Source: Kaistia terrae (GTDB lineage Bacteria > Pseudomonadota > Alphaproteobacteria > Rhizobiales > Kaistiaceae). From it: a stretch of 64,000 bases of DNA. Below the pieces are notes generated by a model, which saw only the letters and a list, made by a program, of their open reading frames with translations, had not been told where the DNA came from and did not search any database. Within the stretch, counting starts at the first letter, position 1; the number at the start of each line of letters is the position of its first letter. The DNA lies in assembly GCF_026344005.1 (NCBI RefSeq), contig NZ_JAPKNH010000004.1:434001-498000 (forward strand), in the 5' to 3' direction. Shown one piece after another: positions 61,621-64,000 of this stretch. Made by a program: the position numbers and the translations under genes.

Positions 61621-62631
61621 ATGCACGAGATACTGACGGACTATCCGCTCGACGACTGCAACAGTTTTGGGTTCAGCGCCCGCAGCCGTTATGCGGTTGA
61701 AGTTCGCTCCGAGGACGACCTCCAGTCGGCGCTGGCCGATCCACGCCTGAAAAGCCTGCCGCGCCGCTTGCTCGGCGGCGGCAGCAACATTGTGCTGAGG
61801 GCCGATTTCGACGGCGTCACGCTGCTGATGCGCAGCCGGGGCCGCAGGCTGGTGGAAGAAGCGCCGGACGCCTGGATCGTCGAGGCGGCGGCCGGGGAAA
61901 ATTGGCACGACTTTGTCCGCTGGACACTGGCCGATGGCTATCCAGGCCTCGAAAACCTCGCGCTGATCCCCGGTACGGTCGGCGCCTCGCCGGTACAGAA
62001 CATCGGCGCCTATGGCATCGAACTCGCCGACCGTTTTGATACGCTTCGGGCGTTCGACACGGAGACGGGCGAGTTCGTCACCTTCGGCAAGGCGGATTGT
62101 GCCTTCGCCTATCGCGACAGCGTGTTCAAGCATCACCCCGGCCGCTATGTCGTCACCAGCGTGCGCTTCCGCCTGCCGCGCCCATGGCAGCCGGTGCTGA
62201 CCTATCCCGATATCGCCGCCATTTTCCAGCATGGTGAAGCGGTGGAGCCCGAGGCGGTGTTCAACGAGATCGTTGCCGTGCGCGGGCGAAAACTTCCTGA
62301 TCCGGCGGTGATCGGCAATGCCGGCAGCTTCTTCCAGAACCCGATCGTCCCGGCGGCGCAGCATGAGGCGCTGAAGGCGGATTATCCCAAGCTCGGCGGC
62401 TATCCGCAGCCGGACGGCCAGATCAAGCTCTCGGCCGCCTGGCTGGTCGAGCAGAGTGGGTTCAAGGGCATCCGCCTCGGTCATGTCGGCGTCTATGACC
62501 GCCACGCGCTGATCCTGGTGAATCACGGTGGCGGTTCAGCCGCCGAGATCACGCGGCTTGCCGGCGAGATCAAGGCGGGTGTGAGGGAAAAATTCGGCGT
62601 GCAACTGGTCGAGGAGCCGGTGTTTCTCTGA
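61621..62631 (+). CDS. murB: UDP-N-acetylenolpyruvoylglucosamine reductase, E. coli-type MurB
   Basis: About 336 residues; an FAD enzyme reducing UDP-GlcNAc-enolpyruvate to UDP-MurNAc. The FAD-binding segment is LGGGSNIVLRADF. The E. coli type (type I) is shown by ENLALIPGTVGASPVQNIGAYGIEL, AYRDSVFKH, the LPDPAVIGNAGSFFQNP segment with the catalytic Ser, and Glu in the C-terminal VEEPVFL. The residue pattern between these motifs matches E. coli MurB more than the type II form usual in the alphaproteobacterial dcw cluster. The ATG at 61621 has AGGGTGAG; a longer start at 61585 is possible. It is not near other cell-wall genes. Confidence 0.9.
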   Translation: MHEILTDYPLDDCNSFGFSARSRYAVEVRSEDDLQSALADPRLKSLPRRLLGGGSNIVLRADFDGVTLLMRSRGRRLVEEAPDAWIVEAAAGENWHDFVRWTLADGYPGLENLALIPGTVGASPVQNIGAYGIELADRFDTLRAFDTETGEFVTFGKADCAFAYRDSVFKHHPGRYVVTSVRFRLPRPWQPVLTYPDIAAIFQHGEAVEPEAVFNEIVAVRGRKLPDPAVIGNAGSFFQNPIVPAAQHEALKADYPKLGGYPQPDGQIKLSAAWLVEQSGFKGIRLGHVGVYDRHALILVNHGGGSAAEITRLAGEIKAGVREKFGVQLVEEPVFL

Positions 62632-62775
62632 GGGGCTTTCTGTTCCTCTCTCGGAGGCGTCGCCTCGCTTGAGGCCTTGCCGCGACGCATCCGCACACTT
62701 GCCGTCATCCTCGCGAAGGCGAGGATCCATGCAGCTCAAGGCCGACATGCGTAAAAATCCCGAAAACCCGGATGA

Positions 62776-62810
62776 ATGGATCCCGGGTCAAGCCCGGGAT
62801 GACGCCGAGG
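62776..62810. repeat. Interspersed repeat, family R3
   Basis: ATCCCGGGTCAAGCCCGGGAT plus GACGCCGAGG, the same unit as at 31976. A related GTCATCC..GGATCC palindrome is at 62703-62732. Confidence 0.8.
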
Positions 62811-62830
62811 TGGGGGTGGCAGGCGCGCTT

Positions 62831-62942
62831 TCACCTCTCCCTGAGGGAGAGGTCGGACCGCAGGTACGGGTGAGGGTTTACGGCCTCTCCGGATGTTTCC
62901 CCTAACGCCTTCGCCGTCGACCTCTCCTCAGGGAGAGGTGAG
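62831..62942. repeat. Interspersed repeat, family R1
   Basis: CACCTCTCCCTGAGGGAGAGGTCG, then GGGTGAGGGTTTACGGCCTC, and a second palindrome CCTCTCCTCAGGGAGAGG in reverse: the same mosaic as 23819-23942, with small differences. It lies between the convergent murB and pirin genes. Confidence 0.85.
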
Positions 62943-62965
62943 TTGCAGGTCTCGGTCTGAAGAGA

Positions 62966-63895
62966 CTACGGCCCCTCCGGCAAGGGAATGAACTCGTTCT
63001 CGTCGCCAAACACCTTGTCGAAGCGGCCGGATTTCCAGTCGTTCTTGGCCTGCTCGATGCGGTCCTTCGACGAAGACACAAAGTTCCACCAGATATGGCG
63101 CGGGCCATCCATGGGCGCGCCACCGACCAGCATCAGCCGCGTCGGCGCGCGGGCCGTGAGGCTGATCCGGTCACCGGGGCGCAGCACCAGCAGGCGGCCC
63201 GCCTCGAACACGTCGCCTGCGATCTCGATCTCGCCTTCGAAGATGTAGAGCGCGCGTTCCTCGTGCTCGGCGTCGATCGGCAGCCGGCCGCCCGGCTGGA
63301 GCACGACGTCGGCATAGATGGTGTCGGAGAAGGTATGGACCGGCGAGGTTTCGCCATAGGCCGAGCCGAGGATCAGGCGCAGATCCACGCCATCTCCGCT
63401 GACGACGGGCAGATTGGCCTTGCCGTGATGGTGGAATTCCGGCGCGTCTTCCTCGTTCTGCTTCGGCAGCGCGATCCAGGTCTGCAAGCCGCCGACCTTG
63501 CGATCGTTGGCGCGATGGCGGAATTCCTGGCTGGAGCGTTCGGAATGCGCGATGCCGCGCCCCGCCGTCATCCAGTTCACGTCGCCCGGCTGGATCGCCA
63601 TTTCGACGCCGGTCGAATCGCGATGCACGATCTCGCCATCGAAAAGATAGGTGACGGTCGCCAGCCCGATATGCGGATGGGGCCGCACGTCGAGGCCTTC
63701 GCCGGCCGGGAATTCGCCGGGGCCCATCTGGTCGAGGAAGATGAACGGGCCGACCATGCGGCGCTTGATCGTCGGCAAGGCGCGCTTGACCGCGAAGCCG
63801 CCAATATCGACGGTGCGCGGCACGACGACGAGTTCGATGGCGTCGCTGGATGCGGCGTCGCCAAAGACCGGATCGATATCGGGCAGGCGGCTCAT
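62966..63895 (-). CDS. Pirin family protein
   Basis: A 309-residue bicupin. The N-terminal cupin has the iron-ligand motif HPHIGLATVTYLFDGEIVHRDS with His and Glu residues, followed by GDVNWMTAGRGIAHSERS. The C-terminal cupin has IYADVVLQPGGRLPIDAEHEERALYIFEGE. Bacterial pirins are quercetin 2,3-dioxygenases or regulators of pyruvate dehydrogenase; the role is not clear. The start is followed by MSRLPDIDPVFGDAASS, with a GAGAG site upstream. It is convergent with murB. Confidence 0.92.
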   Translation of the reverse strand: MSRLPDIDPVFGDAASSDAIELVVVPRTVDIGGFAVKRALPTIKRRMVGPFIFLDQMGPGEFPAGEGLDVRPHPHIGLATVTYLFDGEIVHRDSTGVEMAIQPGDVNWMTAGRGIAHSERSSQEFRHRANDRKVGGLQTWIALPKQNEEDAPEFHHHGKANLPVVSGDGVDLRLILGSAYGETSPVHTFSDTIYADVVLQPGGRLPIDAEHEERALYIFEGEIEIAGDVFEAGRLLVLRPGDRISLTARAPTRLMLVGGAPMDGPRHIWWNFVSSSKDRIEQAKNDWKSGRFDKVFGDENEFIPLPEGP

Positions 63896-64000
63896 GGCTC
63901 TCTCCTTTGCGTTCGGTGTTCTACCGATAATGGAGGCGCGCAGTATGAGCCGATAGACGCGGTTCTGGCGACGGATTGTTCATCGCCAGCGCCTTGCGCC

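Overview
The window is a 64 kb chromosomal segment from a GC-rich alphaproteobacterium, almost certainly of the Hyphomicrobiales (Rhizobiales). The main evidence is the gene content: a HisZ-dependent HisG, a HrcA/CIRCE-type groESL operon, and families I know mainly from this order (DUF4170, DUF2093 beside lpxK and mutL, DUF6101-like, DUF1344-like, TIGR01459 HAD, DmeRF). I cannot fix the genus from sequence alone. No phage, insertion sequence, CRISPR array, rRNA or tRNA gene was recognised. Most of the window is dense housekeeping sequence broken by a few accessory patches. || Layout. 1-6.1 kb: the end of hisZ with hisG, a 52-residue small protein, tag, an L,D-transpeptidase, a lipoprotein, ribF and a HAD protein. 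6.6-12.4 kb: two abutting paralogous membrane proteins (N-terminal conserved domain, one membrane helix, TPR-rich extracytoplasmic part), then a sigma-54 response regulator and a secreted protein of unknown function. 12.5-14.8 kb: a three-gene phospholipid module (YnbA-type CDP-alcohol phosphatidyltransferase, CDP-diglyceride synthase, 1-acylglycerol-phosphate acyltransferase). 14.8-17.0 kb: CIRCE, groES, groEL. 17-24 kb: an unknown protein, tadA, a large-subunit pseudouridine synthase with a long Arg/Gly/Glu repeat tail, rsmD, and an active/inactive pair of M16 peptidase subunits. 24-34.4 kb: a KefC-like antiporter, then pmbA, cysQ, DUF4170, acyltransferase, waaA and lpxK in one direction (envelope and lipid A assembly), then DUF2093 and mutL. 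|| 34.5-46.1 kb: a small membrane protein, a PhnA-domain protein, purD, a GNAT protein, ubiA, an O-methyltransferase, a DUF6101-like protein, an FAD-linked oxidase, a DUF3300 protein with two low-complexity tandem-repeat blocks, fabI and a histidine phosphatase. 46.2-49.1 kb: the most unusual stretch, four tandem paralogous genes for small secreted DUF1344-like proteins. Each has a GTCGAA/TTCGAC dyad in its leader; two have duplicated AT-richer upstream regions, and an orphan terminator suggests a lost fifth unit. 49.2-55.5 kb: aroC, two overlapping unknown envelope genes, a monooxygenase, an FMN reductase with a dyad in front, DUF1203, rlmD-type and tlyA methyltransferases. 55.6-61.1 kb: a methyltransferase, dmeF/dmeR with an RcnR-like G-tract operator, Sco and PCuAC copper chaperones, and dxs. 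61.2-64 kb: a Dabb protein, an E. coli-type MurB and a pirin. || Several families of palindromic interspersed repeats sit in the intergenic gaps. The best candidates for something undescribed are the DUF1344-like array with its leader dyads, the tandem TPR membrane proteins next to the sigma-54 regulator, and the YnbA-type lipid module. All functional statements come from recognising families by eye; no database search was run.
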